From contig DYKQ01000011.1 in the NCBI GenBank assembly GCA_020722545.1, forward strand, positions 1 to 45,105: 45,105 bases of DNA, given 5' to 3'. The position numbers and the translations under genes are program-made. The stretch's first letter is position 1, and each line of letters begins with the position of its first letter. The DNA comes from Thiomonas intermedia. Lineage in GTDB: Bacteria; Pseudomonadota; Gammaproteobacteria; Burkholderiales; Burkholderiaceae_C. The notes beneath the pieces were generated by a model. That model was given only the letters and a program-made list of their open reading frames with translations. It did not search any database and had not been told where the DNA came from. Positions 33,393-45,105 of the stretch are shown one piece after another.

Positions 33393-34118
33393 CTACCGCA
33401 GCGGCGCACTGGGTGACGGCGCCGGCAACGGGGCTGCCGACGGTTTCGCGGCATTCTGGCGCGCCTGCTCGGCCTGCTTCTCGGCGTAGGCCTTTTGCTT
33501 GGCGGCGAAGTCGGCCTCCGCCTGCTTGACCTGCGCCGCGCGCTGCGCCGGGCTGATCTGAATTTGCGGCGCTGGGGACGGAAACAAGCGCTCCGTAGGC
33601 GTCGGCACAGGCGCAGCAGCGGCAGGAATGTTCGGCGGCGCGGCTGCGGAATGTGCCGCGGAATGTGCTGTGTGCTGGGCGGCTTGTCGGGCGGCCTGCT
33701 GCTGTCGCTGTGCAAGGTCGGCTTCGCGCGCCGCGCTCTGCTGCTCGGCTTGCGCGCGGTCGGGCTGCCCGCGCTGTGAGGCGGCCATATTCGCCTGCAC
33801 CCGGCGGAGTTCGTCTTCGGCGGCACGCAGGCGGCCGCGCAAGGCGATGGCCTGCAGATCGGCGTCGATGGGGGTCAGTGCGGCGCGCTCCTTCTCGCGT
33901 GCCGCATCGAGGCAGTCGTTGACAAAAAAGCGCTGCAGACAGGCGCCGCGCTGCGCCGCGTACTCCGCCTGCACCTGCGCGCGCTGCTGCTGCAAGGCGG
34001 CTTGTTGCGCAGCGTCTTGTGCCGGGGTTGGCGGCGCCGACGCCGCCAGGGCTGCGCTCGACCCCAGGCAAGCCATCAGCACCCACCCGACCGGGGAAAC
34101 TTTTCGGAAGACGCTCAT
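33393..34118 (-). CDS. Secreted Ala/Gln-rich hypothetical protein
   Basis: Signal-peptide-like MSVFRKVSPVGWVLMACLGSSAALA; conserved-looking QAEYAAQRGACLQRFFVNDCLDAAREKERAALTPIDADLQAI; long low-complexity tail; 4-nt overlap with zapE. Confidence 0.75.
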   Translation of the reverse strand: MSVFRKVSPVGWVLMACLGSSAALAASAPPTPAQDAAQQAALQQQRAQVQAEYAAQRGACLQRFFVNDCLDAAREKERAALTPIDADLQAIALRGRLRAAEDELRRVQANMAASQRGQPDRAQAEQQSAAREADLAQRQQQAARQAAQHTAHSAAHSAAAPPNIPAAAAPVPTPTERLFPSPAPQIQISPAQRAAQVKQAEADFAAKQKAYAEKQAEQARQNAAKPSAAPLPAPSPSAPLR

Positions 34119-35212
34119 ACCAGCGTGGCATCGCCCTGGCGCCGCCCCTCGCGCAGATATTCGGCGCTCTGCATTTCGTTCAGGCGGGAAACGGTGCGGG
34201 TGAATTCATAGTCGAGCGGCCCGTGCACATAGAGCTGCTCGGGCGGCACGGCGGCAGACAGAATCAGTTTGATGCGGCGGTCGTACAGCACGTCCACCAG
34301 CAGGGTGAAGCGGCGCGCGGCGCTGGCCATGTCTTCGGTCATCAGCGGCACGTCGGACAGCAGCACGGTATGAAAGCGGCTGGCGAGTTCGAGGTAGTCG
34401 TTTTGCGAACGCGCGGTTTCGCACAGTTCGTGAAAGCTGAACCACACCACGCCGCCAGCCCGCTGCAGCGCCTGCACTTCGCGGCCTTCGATGGTCAGCA
34501 CCGGGTCTTCTTCGGTGCTCGAAGCCATGCGCGCGAAGGCCTGTTCCATTCGGGCTTGCGCCTCGTCTCCCAGCGGGGTGATGTAGAGGTTGAGTTCGCG
34601 CAGGGCTTTGTGGCGATAGTCCACGCCGGCATCGATTTTGACCACGTCCATTTTCTGTTTGATGAGTTCGATGGCGGGCAGAATGCGGTCGCGGTGCAGA
34701 CCGTCAGGGTAAAGATCGTCGGGATGAAAGTTGGAGGTGGCAACCATTTGCACGCCGTGATCGAACAGCCCGTCGAGCAGGCGGTGCAGGATCATGGCGT
34801 CGGTCACATCGCTGATGTGAAACTCGTCGAAGCAGATCAGCCTGAAGCGCCGCGCAATGCGCTTGGAAAGCTCGGTCAGCGGATCGACCGTGCCCTGCAG
34901 CGCCGCCATTTCGCGCTGCACCTCGTGCATGAATTCATGGAAGTGCAGCCGCGTTTTGCGCAGCAGCGGCACGGTGACGTAAAACGCATCCATCAGCATC
35001 GACTTGCCCCGCCCCACGCCGCCGTAGAGGTAAACCCCGCGCGGCAGTTCGGGATGCACCAGGGCGCGGCGAATGGCGCTCGACCGGCGCGACTTGTACT
35101 CGACCCATTCGTCGTAACACTGCTGCAGACGAGCCACGCCCGCGCGCTGGGCGGCATCCGCGGTAAAGCCTCTCTCACGCAGGGATTGCTCAAAATACTC
35201 GGTGACGTTCAT
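34115..35212 (-). CDS. zapE: Cell division protein ZapE (AFG1-like ATPase)
   Basis: GVYLYGGVGRGKSMLMDAFY, LICFDEFHISDVTDAMILHRLLDGLFDHGVQMVATSNFHPDDLYPDGLHRDRILPAI. Confidence 0.94.
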   Translation of the reverse strand: MNVTEYFEQSLRERGFTADAAQRAGVARLQQCYDEWVEYKSRRSSAIRRALVHPELPRGVYLYGGVGRGKSMLMDAFYVTVPLLRKTRLHFHEFMHEVQREMAALQGTVDPLTELSKRIARRFRLICFDEFHISDVTDAMILHRLLDGLFDHGVQMVATSNFHPDDLYPDGLHRDRILPAIELIKQKMDVVKIDAGVDYRHKALRELNLYITPLGDEAQARMEQAFARMASSTEEDPVLTIEGREVQALQRAGGVVWFSFHELCETARSQNDYLELASRFHTVLLSDVPLMTEDMASAARRFTLLVDVLYDRRIKLILSAAVPPEQLYVHGPLDYEFTRTVSRLNEMQSAEYLREGRRQGDATLV

Positions 35213-35222
35213 GCGCCGCCGT

Positions 35223-36656
<1,434 letters not shown>

Positions 36657-36729
36657 GATGGATTCCTGGTTGCGCGCACGCGGCGCGTCGAGGCGAATAA
36701 GCAGATGAAGCCTTGGCTTGGCGCCCGGA

Positions 36730-38040
36730 TCACAGATCGAGCAGCAGACGCGCCGGGTCTTCGAGCGCCTCTTTCATCGCCACCAGGCCGAGCACCGCTT
36801 CACGTCCGTCGATCAGGCGGTGGTCGTAGCTCAGCGCCAGGTAGTTCATCGGGCGAATCACGATCTGACCATCTTCGACCACGGGCCGGTCTTTGGTGGC
36901 GTGGATGCCCAGAATGGCCGACTGCGGCGGGTTGATGATGGGCGTGGATAGCATCGAGCCGAACACCCCGCCGTTGCTGATGGAGAAAGTGCCGCCGGTG
37001 AGCTCCTCGATGGTCAGCTTGCCGTCGCGCGCCTTGGCGCCAAAATCGGCGATGGCTTTTTCGATGTCGGCAAAACTCATCTGATCGGCATTGCGCAGAA
37101 TGGGCACCACCAGCCCGCGCGGGCTGCCCACGGCGATGCCGATGTCGAAGTAGCCGTGATAGACGATGTCATTGCCGTCGATCGAGGCGTTGAGCAGCGG
37201 GAACTTGCGCAGCGCATGCACCGCGGCGCGCACGAAAAAACTCATGAAACCCAGCTTCACGCCGTGCTGCTTCTCGAACTTATCCTTGTAGAGATTGCGC
37301 ATGTCGATCACCGGCTTCATGTTCACTTCATTGAAGGTGGTGAGGATGGCATTGGTCGCCTGCGACTGCAGCAGCCGCTCGGCGATGCGCGCGCGCAGGC
37401 GGCTCATCGGCACGCGCTGTTCGGGCCGGTCGGTGTAGGCGGCGAGATCGAGATCCGCCTCCACCGGCTGCAACGCGGGAATGGTGAGCGAAGGCATTGC
37501 GGCCGCAGCGCTCTCCGGTTTCGGCGCGGGCATCGGGGCTGAAACGGCCGGCGGCTTGGGCGCTGCCGCAGCCTGCAAGGCATCGCCCTTGGTGATGCGG
37601 CCGCCGCGCCCGGTGCCCGCCACGTCTGACGGATTCACCCCCTGCTCGGCCATGATCTTCGCCGCAGCCGGCATGGCCGCCGCCGCGCCTGCGGAGGGCG
37701 CAGCAGTCGCAACCGCAGACGCAACAGCAGCCTGCGCCGAAGCAGCCGGTTCAGCCGCCTTGACCGGCGCCACGGGCAACGGGCTGGTCTGCGGTTTGGC
37801 TTCGGTGTCGATCTTGGCGATGACTTCGTCGCTGGTCACCGATTCGCCGTCGTTCTTGACGATCTGCGCCATCACCCCGGCTTCGGGTGCGGGCACTTCG
37901 AGCACCACTTTGTCGGTCTCGATTTCAATCAGGATTTCATCCTGCGCCACGGGTTCGCCGGGCTTTTTCTTCCAGGTCAGCAGGGTGGCTTCAGCCACGG
38001 ATTCGGAGAGTTGGGGAACTTTGATGTCGATCAACGCCAT
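36730..38040 (-). CDS. odhB: 2-oxoglutarate dehydrogenase E2 component (dihydrolipoyl succinyltransferase)
   Basis: Lipoyl domain [19 protein letters not shown]3-binding domain [17 protein letters not shown], catalytic [19 protein letters not shown] at 38040. Confidence 0.96.
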   Translation of the reverse strand: MALIDIKVPQLSESVAEATLLTWKKKPGEPVAQDEILIEIETDKVVLEVPAPEAGVMAQIVKNDGESVTSDEVIAKIDTEAKPQTSPLPVAPVKAAEPAASAQAAVASAVATAAPSAGAAAAMPAAAKIMAEQGVNPSDVAGTGRGGRITKGDALQAAAAPKPPAVSAPMPAPKPESAAAAMPSLTIPALQPVEADLDLAAYTDRPEQRVPMSRLRARIAERLLQSQATNAILTTFNEVNMKPVIDMRNLYKDKFEKQHGVKLGFMSFFVRAAVHALRKFPLLNASIDGNDIVYHGYFDIGIAVGSPRGLVVPILRNADQMSFADIEKAIADFGAKARDGKLTIEELTGGTFSISNGGVFGSMLSTPIINPPQSAILGIHATKDRPVVEDGQIVIRPMNYLALSYDHRLIDGREAVLGLVAMKEALEDPARLLLDL

Positions 38041-38161
38041 GATGGAGTCCGGTATTTTCAAGGCGGCCGCGGAAGGGAACTGCGCGGCCAGTGAACGGTG
38101 TCAGAAGATTTTGTGTGGGGTTTCAGGGCGACCGGTACGCGCGCCTCCCGTCATTCATCAA

Positions 38162-41014
38162 TCAGCGCGTCAGCACATAGCCCTTGAGCTTGCCGAAGGC
38201 CGCGCTCAGAAGCTCTTTTTGCTGCTCGGCATGTTTGGCGTAATAGCCCACCGCAGTGGAGGCTGAAGCCGCCCGGCCGGCGTAGCCAAGTTTCTGCCCT
38301 TCGAGCATGTTTTCGTGGATGTGATGCTGTACGAAAAACCACGCTCCCTGATTCTGCGGCTCGTCCTGGCACCACACGATGTCGCGCGCATTGGGGTAGC
38401 GTTTGACCTCGGCGGCGAAGGCCTTGTGCGGGAAGGGATAGAGCTGCTCCAGGCGAATGATGGCCACATCGTCGATCTTGCGCTCGGTGCGAGCCGCCAG
38501 CAGGTCGTAATACACCCGCCCGGTGCAGGCCACGATGCGCTTGACTTTATCAGCCTGAAGTTCTTCCACCTCAGGCAAGACCACCTCGAAGCGCCCGTTC
38601 GCCAGATCAGATAGCGGCGACTTGGCATGCGGGTGGCGCAGCAGCGACTTGGGCGTCATGATGATGAGCGGCTTGCGGAAAGGCCGCAGCATCTGCCGCC
38701 GCAACAGATGAAAAATCTGCGACGGGTTGGTCGGCTGGCAGACCTGCATATTGGTCTCGGCGCAAAGCTGCAGATAGCGCTCCAGCCGCGCCGATGAGTG
38801 CTCCGGCCCCTGCCCTTCGTAGCCGTGCGGCAGCATCAGCGTCAGGCCGCTGGCGCGGCCCCACTTCACTTCGCCAGCCGAGATGAACTGGTCGATCAGC
38901 ACCTGCGCGCCATTGGCGAAGTCGCCAAACTGCGCCTCCCAGATCACTAGGGTGCGGGGGTCAGCGGTGGAATAGCCATACTCGAAGCCGAGCACGGCTT
39001 CTTCCGACAGAATGGAGTCGATCACGGTGAACGGCGCCTGCCCTTCGGCGACGTTTTGCAGCGGGATGTAGGTGCCGACGTCCCACTTTTCGCGGCTTTG
39101 GTCGTGCAGCACCGAGTGGCGGTGGCTGAACGTGCCGCGACCGCTGTCTTCGCCGGAGAGCCGCACCGGAAAACCATTGGCCACCAGCGAGGCGAAGGCC
39201 ATGTGCTCGCCCATGCCCCAGTCCAGCGGCAGTTCGCCGCGGCCCATCTTGGCGCGATCGGCAATCACTTTTTCCACCAGCGGATGCAGCTTGAAATTCT
39301 CCGGCACGGTGGTGATGCGCTCGGCCAGCCGCTTGAGCTCGGTCATCGGCAGGGCCGTGTCGGCGCTGTCGGTCCAGCGGCGGTTGAGGTAGGGCGACCA
39401 GTCGACCGCGTACTTGCTCTTGTAGTTGGTGAGCACCGGCTCCAGGCTGACGCCCGACTCCATTTCGGCGCGGAATTCGTGCACCAACTGATCGGCATCC
39501 GCCGCGGCGATCACCCCTTGGCTCACCAGACGGTCCGCGTAGACCTTGCGCGCGCCCGGATGCGCCGCGATCTTTTTGTACATCAGCGGTTGGGTGACGG
39601 CGGGGGTGTCCTGCTCGTTGTGGCCCAGTTTGCGGAAGCAAACGATATCCACCACCACGTCGTGATGGAACTGCTTGCGGTAGTCCAGCGCCAGACTGGT
39701 CGCAAAGGCCACGCTCTCAGGATCGTCGCCATTCACATGCAGAATGGGCGCCTCGATCATTTTCGCCACGTCGGTGCAGTACAGGGAGGACCGAGCGTCG
39801 CGCGGATCGGAGGTGGTGAAGCCGATCTGGTTGTTGATGACGATGTGCACCGTGCCGCCCGTGGTGTAGCCGCGGGTCTGCGCCAGCGCCAGGGTTTCCA
39901 TCACCACGCCCTGCCCGGCGAACGAGGCGTCGCCATGCACCAGCACCGGCAACACCGTTTCACCGAGCGCGTCTCCGCGTCGATCCAGCCGCGCCCGGGT
40001 GGAACCTTCGATCACCGGATTGACGATTTCCAGATGCGACGGGTTGAATGCCAGGCTCAGATGCACCGGGCCGCCGGGCGTGGACACATCGCTGGAAAAG
40101 CCCTGGTGATACTTCACGTCGCCGGACGGCAGGTCATCGGCATGTTTGCCCTCGAACTCGTCGAACAAGTCCTGCGGCCGTTTGCCCAGGATGTTGACCA
40201 GCACGTTGAGGCGGCCGCGGTGCGCCATGCCGATGACGACTTCCTGGATGCCCAGCGCGCCCGCGCGCTGCACCAGCGTGTCCATCGACACGATGAAGCT
40301 CTCGCCGCCTTCGAGCGAAAAGCGCTTCTGGCCGACATATTTGGTCGCCAGATAGCGCTCCAGCCCTTCGGCAGCGGTCAGTCGTTCGAGCAGATGTTTT
40401 TTCGCCTCGGCATCGACATCCGGGCGCGTGCGGGTGGATTCCAGCCGCTGTTGCCACCAGCGTTTCTGGTCCTGATCGCTGATATACATGAACTCGGCGC
40501 CCAGTGAGCCGCAGTAGGTTTCGTGCAGGTTGTTGAGCAGTTCGCGCAGCGACAGATTTTCGCGATCGAAAAAGGTGTTGCTGACGTTGAACACGGTTTC
40601 CAGATCGGCATCGGTGAAGCCATAGAACGACGGCTCCAGATCCGGGATATTCGGTCGCTCGGTACGCTTGAGCGGATCGAGATCGGCCCAGCGCACGCCC
40701 ACATTGCGGTAGGCGGCGATCAGTTGCTGCGCGGCAACCCGTTTACGCGCCAGTTCACCATCGGCCACCGCCTGCAAGGTGCGGATCGGACCGGATTTGG
40801 CGCGCTCGGCAAAGGCCGACACCACCGGGGCGTGCGGCACATCGCGTGCGTTGCTGCCATCGAGCGCCGGCACATGTTGCAGCGCGTCGAAGTAGTCGCG
40901 CCAATGGTCGGGAACCGAACCGGGATTGGAGAGATAGCTCTCGTACATCTCTTCGACATACGGGGCATTGCCGCCGAAGAGATAGGAATTGGCTTTGAAT
41001 TTCTGCATCAACAT
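38162..41014 (-). CDS. sucA: 2-oxoglutarate dehydrogenase E1 component
   Basis: SYLFGGNAPYVEEMYESYLSNPGSVPDHWRDYFDAL, GMAHRGRLNVLVNILGK, HGDASFAGQGVVMETL, LPHGYEGQGPEHSSARLERYLQL. Confidence 0.97.
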   Translation of the reverse strand: MLMQKFKANSYLFGGNAPYVEEMYESYLSNPGSVPDHWRDYFDALQHVPALDGSNARDVPHAPVVSAFAERAKSGPIRTLQAVADGELARKRVAAQQLIAAYRNVGVRWADLDPLKRTERPNIPDLEPSFYGFTDADLETVFNVSNTFFDRENLSLRELLNNLHETYCGSLGAEFMYISDQDQKRWWQQRLESTRTRPDVDAEAKKHLLERLTAAEGLERYLATKYVGQKRFSLEGGESFIVSMDTLVQRAGALGIQEVVIGMAHRGRLNVLVNILGKRPQDLFDEFEGKHADDLPSGDVKYHQGFSSDVSTPGGPVHLSLAFNPSHLEIVNPVIEGSTRARLDRRGDALGETVLPVLVHGDASFAGQGVVMETLALAQTRGYTTGGTVHIVINNQIGFTTSDPRDARSSLYCTDVAKMIEAPILHVNGDDPESVAFATSLALDYRKQFHHDVVVDIVCFRKLGHNEQDTPAVTQPLMYKKIAAHPGARKVYADRLVSQGVIAAADADQLVHEFRAEMESGVSLEPVLTNYKSKYAVDWSPYLNRRWTDSADTALPMTELKRLAERITTVPENFKLHPLVEKVIADRAKMGRGELPLDWGMGEHMAFASLVANGFPVRLSGEDSGRGTFSHRHSVLHDQSREKWDVGTYIPLQNVAEGQAPFTVIDSILSEEAVLGFEYGYSTADPRTLVIWEAQFGDFANGAQVLIDQFISAGEVKWGRASGLTLMLPHGYEGQGPEHSSARLERYLQLCAETNMQVCQPTNPSQIFHLLRRQMLRPFRKPLIIMTPKSLLRHPHAKSPLSDLANGRFEVVLPEVEELQADKVKRIVACTGRVYYDLLAARTERKIDDVAIIRLEQLYPFPHKAFAAEVKRYPNARDIVWCQDEPQNQGAWFFVQHHIHENMLEGQKLGYAGRAASASTAVGYYAKHAEQQKELLSAAFGKLKGYVLTR

Positions 41015-41291
41015 ATGCGCTCACAGTCTGCCGGGCACCCCGGCGCTCAGTGGGAAAACATCCTTCCGCGGCTCGGGCTGCCCGATTGGCGGATTGCGGC
41101 TTTAGAAGGGCCTAACTCAAAAGAGCCTGATCACACTCTAGCACGCAGTTTTGATGCAGCGCAAAGCGAGGATGTAAATGAGCATTTCTGCAAAGCGTCG
41201 CCGGTTGGCGTGGCGGGCGGCATCCCGGATGAATTTCCCCGGAATCGCTCGGGCTGGCCAATCCATTCAGTTGGGTCTTTGGAAGCCGCCA

Positions 41292-41825
41292 TCAGTCGTC
41301 AGCGATGTCCTGTCCGGGAAACAACTCGTCGGTAAAACCGAACCGGCTGAAATCGCGGATGCGCATGGGGTAGAGCTTGCCGATCAGGTGATCGCACTCA
41401 TGCTGCACGACGCGGGCATGAAAGCCTTCGGCCTCGCGGTCGATGGGGTTGCCATAGGCATCCATGCCGCGGTAGCGAATCCGGCGAAAGCGCGGCACCC
41501 AGCCGCGCAGGCCGGGCGCCGATAAACAGCCTTCCCAGCCCTCTTCCTCGGCATCGTCGAGCACTGAAATTTCCGGGTTGATGAGGACGGTCTGCGGCAC
41601 GGCAGGCGCCTCGGGGTAACGGGCGCTTTGGCTGAAACCGAAAATCACCACGGCCAGATCAACTCCGATCTGAGGCGCGGCAAGGCCGACACCACCGGCC
41701 GCCTGCATGGTCTCGAACAGGTCGGCGATCAGGGCATGAAGTTCGGGCGTATCCGCCTTGACCAGCGGTTTGGCGACGCGCAACAGCCGGGGGTCGCCCA
41801 TGCGCAAAATGGTGCGGAGTGTCAT
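41292..41825 (-). CDS. def: Peptide deformylase
   Basis: [63 protein letters not shown]. Confidence 0.95.
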   Translation of the reverse strand: MTLRTILRMGDPRLLRVAKPLVKADTPELHALIADLFETMQAAGGVGLAAPQIGVDLAVVIFGFSQSARYPEAPAVPQTVLINPEISVLDDAEEEGWEGCLSAPGLRGWVPRFRRIRYRGMDAYGNPIDREAEGFHARVVQHECDHLIGKLYPMRIRDFSRFGFTDELFPGQDIADD

Positions 41826-41847
41826 CGGCTGGCTCTCCAGTTGGCAG

Positions 41848-42189
41848 TCAGCGCAGGCCCGCGCGTTGTGACAGCAGTTGCAAAGCCTCGTGCATCTGCA
41901 GATAGGCGATGATGAATTCAAACATCATGCGCCACATGAGTTCCATGCAGAAAAAACACAGCAGAAACAACAAAACGGAGATCACACGCCAACGCTTGGG
42001 AACAACCCGGCGAACCGCAGACGCTGACACGCCGCGCATCGACCGCCACAGCGCAAAACGATCGAGCCACAGCCAAACCGCCCAGGCCAGCAACGGCATG
42101 CCGATGGCGCCCAGCGCGTAAACCACGCGCAGCACGTCCAGGCTGACAAAGGTGCGGAAGGCGAAAAAATCGACAATCGTCTGCATCAC
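41848..42189 (-). CDS. Small membrane protein, DUF4282-like
   Basis: [29 protein letters not shown] ... [20 protein letters not shown]; 4-nt overlap with murB. Confidence 0.65.
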   Translation of the reverse strand: MMQTIVDFFAFRTFVSLDVLRVVYALGAIGMPLLAWAVWLWLDRFALWRSMRGVSASAVRRVVPKRWRVISVLLFLLCFFCMELMWRMMFEFIIAYLQMHEALQLLSQRAGLR

Positions 42190-43211
42190 AGAATGACTGG
42201 TTCGGGCTCGAGGCGAAGGCCGAATTTCTGCTCGACGCTGTCTTGCACCGCGCGCGCCAGTTCCAGCACGTTGGCGCCCGTAGCCCCGCCGCGGTTGACC
42301 AGAACGAGGGGCTGCTGCTCATGCACCCCCGCGCGGCCCAGCGTTTGCCCTTTCCAGCCGCAGGCGGCGATCATCCATGCTGCGGCGAGTTTGTAGGTGC
42401 CGTCGTCCAGCGGGTAGCTGACGATGTCGGGATGTTCTTCCAGGATTTCATTGCGGATGGTGCGATTGACCACCGGGTTCTTGAAAAAGCTCCCGGCGTT
42501 GCCCAGCTTGGCCGGGTCCGGCAGTTTGCTGCTTCGGATGGCGCACACGGCCCGAAACACATCGTGGGGCGATGGGTCGGAGATCTGCTCGCGCTGCAAC
42601 CACCGCGCCACGTCCGCATACCCCGCAACAGGCGCCCAGGGCTTGGGCAGACGCAGGCGAACGGCGGTGATGACCGACTTGCCCGCGAGTTCGCGTTTGA
42701 AAATGCTGTCGCGGTAGCCCAGCCGACAATGTGCCGCAGGCAAGGTGGCGCTGCGGCCGGTGACGAAGTCGACCACATCAACCGACTCCAGCCGGTCGGA
42801 CAACTCCAAGCCGTACGCGCCGATGTTCTGCACCGGCGCCGCCCCCGCCGTGCCGGGAATGAGGGCGAGATTCTCCAGCCCGGCAAAGCCCTGCTCCAGC
42901 GCCCAGATCACCACGTCATGCCAGGGCTCGCCTGCACCCACTTCGATCAGGGTGGAACGGGCGTCGTCTTCGAGCACGCGCAGGCCGCGAATTTCCGTCT
43001 TCACCACCACCGCATCGTCGATGTCGCGGGTGAACAGCACGTTGCTTCCGCCGCCCAGAATGAATTTGGGCGAACGCCCCCACTCGGGATGATCGACCAC
43101 CAGACGAACATCGCGCGCACTGCGCACCCGCACCAGACGCCGCGCCGTGGCGTCGATGCCAAAGGTGTTGAAGGCGCGCAGGGGCGCATCGGTTTCGATT
43201 TCCAGGCTCAT
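42186..43211 (-). CDS. murB: UDP-N-acetylenolpyruvoylglucosamine reductase
   Basis: [58 protein letters not shown]. Confidence 0.95.
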   Translation of the reverse strand: MSLEIETDAPLRAFNTFGIDATARRLVRVRSARDVRLVVDHPEWGRSPKFILGGGSNVLFTRDIDDAVVVKTEIRGLRVLEDDARSTLIEVGAGEPWHDVVIWALEQGFAGLENLALIPGTAGAAPVQNIGAYGLELSDRLESVDVVDFVTGRSATLPAAHCRLGYRDSIFKRELAGKSVITAVRLRLPKPWAPVAGYADVARWLQREQISDPSPHDVFRAVCAIRSSKLPDPAKLGNAGSFFKNPVVNRTIRNEILEEHPDIVSYPLDDGTYKLAAAWMIAACGWKGQTLGRAGVHEQQPLVLVNRGGATGANVLELARAVQDSVEQKFGLRLEPEPVIL

Positions 43212-43254
43212 AGAATCCCACAGATCAAACTCTCATTATCTTCAAGGTTCTCTC

Positions 43255-43740
43255 ATGCCCTCTTTCGATGCCGTTCTCGAACCCGATCTTGTCGAAGTGC
43301 GCAACGCCTGCGATCAAGCGGCGAAGGAAATCGCCACCCGCTTTGATTTCAAGGGCAGTTCCGCCCAGGTCGAGCAGAACGACAAGGCGCTCACGCTGAC
43401 GGCCGACAGCGACTTTCAGCTCGGGCAGGTGCGCGATGTGCTCATGGCCAAGGCCGCCAAGCGCAAGATCGACCCGCGCTTTTTCGATCTCGGGAAAATC
43501 GAAAAAATTTCCGGAGACAAGGTCAAACAGGTCATCACCGTGAAGGCCGGCATTCCGCAGGAGCTGGCGAAAAAGATCACCGCAGCGATCAAGGGCTCCA
43601 AGCTCAAACTGACCTCCGCGATTCAAGGCGACATCGTGCGCATCACGGGGGCCAAGCGCGATGATCTGCAGGCGGCCATGGCGGTGCTGCGCAAAGACAT
43701 CGAGGAAGCGCCGCTGTCATTCAGCAATTTTCGGGACTGA
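43255..43740 (+). CDS. YajQ family nucleotide-binding protein
   Basis: [52 protein letters not shown]. Confidence 0.95.
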   Translation: MPSFDAVLEPDLVEVRNACDQAAKEIATRFDFKGSSAQVEQNDKALTLTADSDFQLGQVRDVLMAKAAKRKIDPRFFDLGKIEKISGDKVKQVITVKAGIPQELAKKITAAIKGSKLKLTSAIQGDIVRITGAKRDDLQAAMAVLRKDIEEAPLSFSNFRD

Positions 43741-43885
43741 GCTGGCGTGAACCAATCCGCCAGGCTGCTGCGTCCCTCGTTTGCCGCGCGCACTGCGCGC
43801 TCGATCACGGCCTGCACGGCCTTTGCGCTGGGCGGCAACCCGGCCTTAGCGGCGGCAAGCGTGGGTCTGGCCGGAAAACCAGCCT

Positions 43886-44518
43886 TTATTTCTTTCGCCC
43901 GATGCGGCTTTCTTCGCCGCGCATCAACTTCTCGATATTGCTCTTGTGCCGCCAGATCATCAGCGCACTGATGATCACCAGGGCAAGCAGCAGCGCGGGG
44001 TCGGCGTTCCAGGCCAGCCCGCCGCCAAACCAGTAATAAAACGGCGCGAACACCGCAGCCACCAACGCGGCCAGAGAGGAGTAGCGAAAAAACCCGGCCA
44101 CGATCAGCCAGGTCGCCAGCGTAGCCAGCCCCAGCCAGGGCTGGACGGCCAGCAACACGCCCGCAGCAGTCGCCACACCTTTGCCGCCCTTGAAATGGAA
44201 AAACACAGGGTAGAGATGCCCCAGAAACACGGCCACAGCCACCAAGGCCACACCCGGCGCGCCAAGCCCGAAGCCAGGACCGATCACCAGGGCCAGCCAG
44301 ACCGCCAGCCAGCCTTTGAAGGCGTCGAGCAGCAAGGTCAGGATGGCGGCGAGCTTGTTGCCGCTGCGCAGCACATTGGTGGCGCCCGGATTGCCCGAAC
44401 CGTAGGTGCGCGGATCGGCCATGCCCATGACGCGGCTGACCAAGACGGCGAACGACAGCGATCCCAACAGATAGGCCAGCCCGGCGAAGATCAGGGCCAC
44501 AACGCTCGATGTATTCAT
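43886..44518 (-). CDS. plsY: Glycerol-3-phosphate acyltransferase PlsY
   Basis: [58 protein letters not shown] at 44518. Confidence 0.96.
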   Translation of the reverse strand: MNTSSVVALIFAGLAYLLGSLSFAVLVSRVMGMADPRTYGSGNPGATNVLRSGNKLAAILTLLLDAFKGWLAVWLALVIGPGFGLGAPGVALVAVAVFLGHLYPVFFHFKGGKGVATAAGVLLAVQPWLGLATLATWLIVAGFFRYSSLAALVAAVFAPFYYWFGGGLAWNADPALLLALVIISALMIWRHKSNIEKLMRGEESRIGRKK

Positions 44519-44529
44519 GCTTCGTGATT

Positions 44530-45018
44530 CTATTGAACGCAGTTCACCCAGCGCACCTGCAAAACCGCGTCGAGCACGTCGGGGGAGAGCCCCAGCAGAT
44601 AACCGCGCCGCCCGCCATTGATGTAGATGCGCTCCAGCGCCCGCACCGATGGCTCGCCATAAATCGGCATGGCCTTGCGCAGACCAAATGGCGACGTTCC
44701 GCCGACCAGATACCCGCTGTGCCGCTGCGCCACCTCTGGCTTGCAGGGCTCGATCTGCCGCACACCGATCACCCGCGCCAACTGCTTGGTCGAGACCTCC
44801 CGGTCGCCATGCATGAGCACGACCAGCGGTTGCGATGCATCGTCTTGCATCACCAGGGTTTTGATCACCGCATGCACCGGCAGCCCCAGGCTTTGCGCAC
44901 CCCAGGCGGCTCCGCCATGATCGACGTATTCGTACACATGCTCGGTGTAGGCCACGCCTTGCGCGCGCAGCCATTGCGTGGCCGGGGTCAGGCTGATATG
45001 TCGAGAAGATTTGCCCAT
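44530..45018 (-). CDS. ybaK: YbaK/EbsC family Cys-tRNA(Pro) deacylase-like protein
   Basis: [72 protein letters not shown]. Confidence 0.92.
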   Translation of the reverse strand: MGKSSRHISLTPATQWLRAQGVAYTEHVYEYVDHGGAAWGAQSLGLPVHAVIKTLVMQDDASQPLVVLMHGDREVSTKQLARVIGVRQIEPCKPEVAQRHSGYLVGGTSPFGLRKAMPIYGEPSVRALERIYINGGRRGYLLGLSPDVLDAVLQVRWVNCVQ

Positions 45019-45105
45019 CCGGCGGAGTTTAGGGCCTGTTAACGCTATTGATGCCCCCGCGCCGGGGGTCTGGGCGGAGGCAATGCGAGGCGCAGGCCGC
45101 GCCGT

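Noticed and set aside
39056-40507. 483-aa plus-strand ORF
   Set aside because: Antisense to sucA; no recognisable domain.
45022-45105. Possible mobile-element edge or terminator (GGGCCTGTTAACGCTATT..., CCCCC-GCGCC-GGGGG) at the window end
   Set aside because: Too little sequence remains in the window to identify an IS terminus or repeat.

Overview
This 45.1 kb, GC-rich window is almost entirely core bacterial chromosome. Gene order and protein sequences suggest a Burkholderiales-type betaproteobacterium, possibly Thiomonas-like; that placement is inference. From left to right it carries: DUF971-ubiE-Tim44-ubiJ-ubiB; an aldo/keto reductase and DUF4404; pdxA-NIF3; a DegQ/HtrA protease; tatC-tatB-tatA-hinT-DUF4870; a complete his operon (hisIE, F, A, H, B, C, D, G) with murA; a small degraded phage or integrative-element remnant (truncated HK97-type capsid gene plus an integrase N-terminal stub); a voltage-gated K+ channel-like gene; an FAD-linked oxidase, DUF2069, WrbA, YihY and DUF962; a nitronate monooxygenase/acyl-CoA dehydrogenase/etfA/etfB cluster; an acyl-CoA synthetase pseudogene; MscS, a secreted hypothetical protein and zapE; lpd-odhB-sucA; def, a small membrane protein and murB; then yajQ, plsY and ybaK. 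I found no convincing new multi-gene system. The points most worth a second look are the phage remnant next to murA, a terminator-like hairpin between tatA and tatB, overlapping mutually exclusive hairpins between the Tim44-like gene and ubiJ, an internally deleted acyl-CoA synthetase, a palindromic operator-like site before etfBA, and a fused HisIE. Many long ORFs in the supplied track are antisense GC-rich artefacts. No rRNA, tRNA or CRISPR array was recognised by eye.
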